From: CAZBWP01 sp964630265
Lineage (GTDB): Bacteria > Pseudomonadota > Alphaproteobacteria > Rhodospirillales > Defluviicoccaceae
Direction: 5' to 3'
Length of the DNA: 26,392 nucleotides
Assembly: GCA_964630265.1 (NCBI GenBank)
Contig: CAZVRW010000046.1
Span: 1-26,392 of the forward strand
Below the pieces are notes generated by a model. That model saw only the letters and a list, made by a program, of their open reading frames with translations. It was not told the origin of the DNA and ran no database searches. Shown one piece after another: positions 26,364 to 26,392 of the stretch. The number at the start of each line of letters is the position of its first letter. Positions within the stretch are counted from its first letter, which is position 1. The translations under genes and the position numbers were made by a program.

Positions 26364-26392
26364 TGGACGGCTTGGTCAGCGTCCATTGATGG
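26344..26392. repeat. 26-base-period tandem repeat at the window end (mirror copy)
   Basis: Mirror of 1-49. Confidence 0.75.

Overview
The window is one 13,196-base sequence followed by its own reverse complement. Base i pairs with base 26393-i and the axis lies between 13196 and 13197. Every open reading frame on one arm has an exact mirror on the other, with identical protein sequence, and no mismatch was seen at the ends, the axis or any stretch compared. The unique information is therefore 13.2 kb. There is no spacer, the axis cuts a gene in its middle, and the content is ordinary chromosomal genes, so a fold-back or inverted-dimer artefact of sequencing, amplification or assembly is the leading explanation.

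The DNA is GC-rich. A Usg-like protein, a KtrB/KtrA pair, an alphaproteobacterial-style RlmN and a GldG/DUF4340 ABC-transporter operon point to an alphaproteobacterium, perhaps of the Rhodospirillales type. No rRNA, tRNA, CRISPR array, transposase or phage gene was found.

Left arm, 1 to 13196: usg (-); a regulatory region with a promoter and 18-base operator-like palindrome; a small exported coiled-coil protein (+); a zone of hairpin repeats; a polysaccharide flippase (+) and a sulfotransferase (+), suggesting a sulfated surface polysaccharide; a 116-residue protein of unknown function (+); an 81-base inverted-repeat element; a remnant of msrQ (-); then the potassium uptake locus ktrB-ktrA (+). 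This locus is interrupted: 366 bases covering the end of ktrB and start of ktrA occur twice in direct orientation (5997-6362 and 7557-7922). Between them lie 1194 bases of lower-GC DNA holding a SAM methyltransferase (-) flanked by two cut gene fragments. After an intact ktrA come a small membrane protein (+), a 524-base gap, rlmN (+), then convergently radC (-), a DUF4340 protein (-) and the C-terminal part of a GldG-like protein (-), cut by the axis.

Right arm, 13197 to 26392: the same genes in reverse order and opposite strand.

Nothing here amounts to a convincing new biological system. The points most worth checking are the palindrome, the duplicated-flank insertion in ktrB-ktrA, the extra N-terminal domain on RadC, and the hairpin repeat family near usg.
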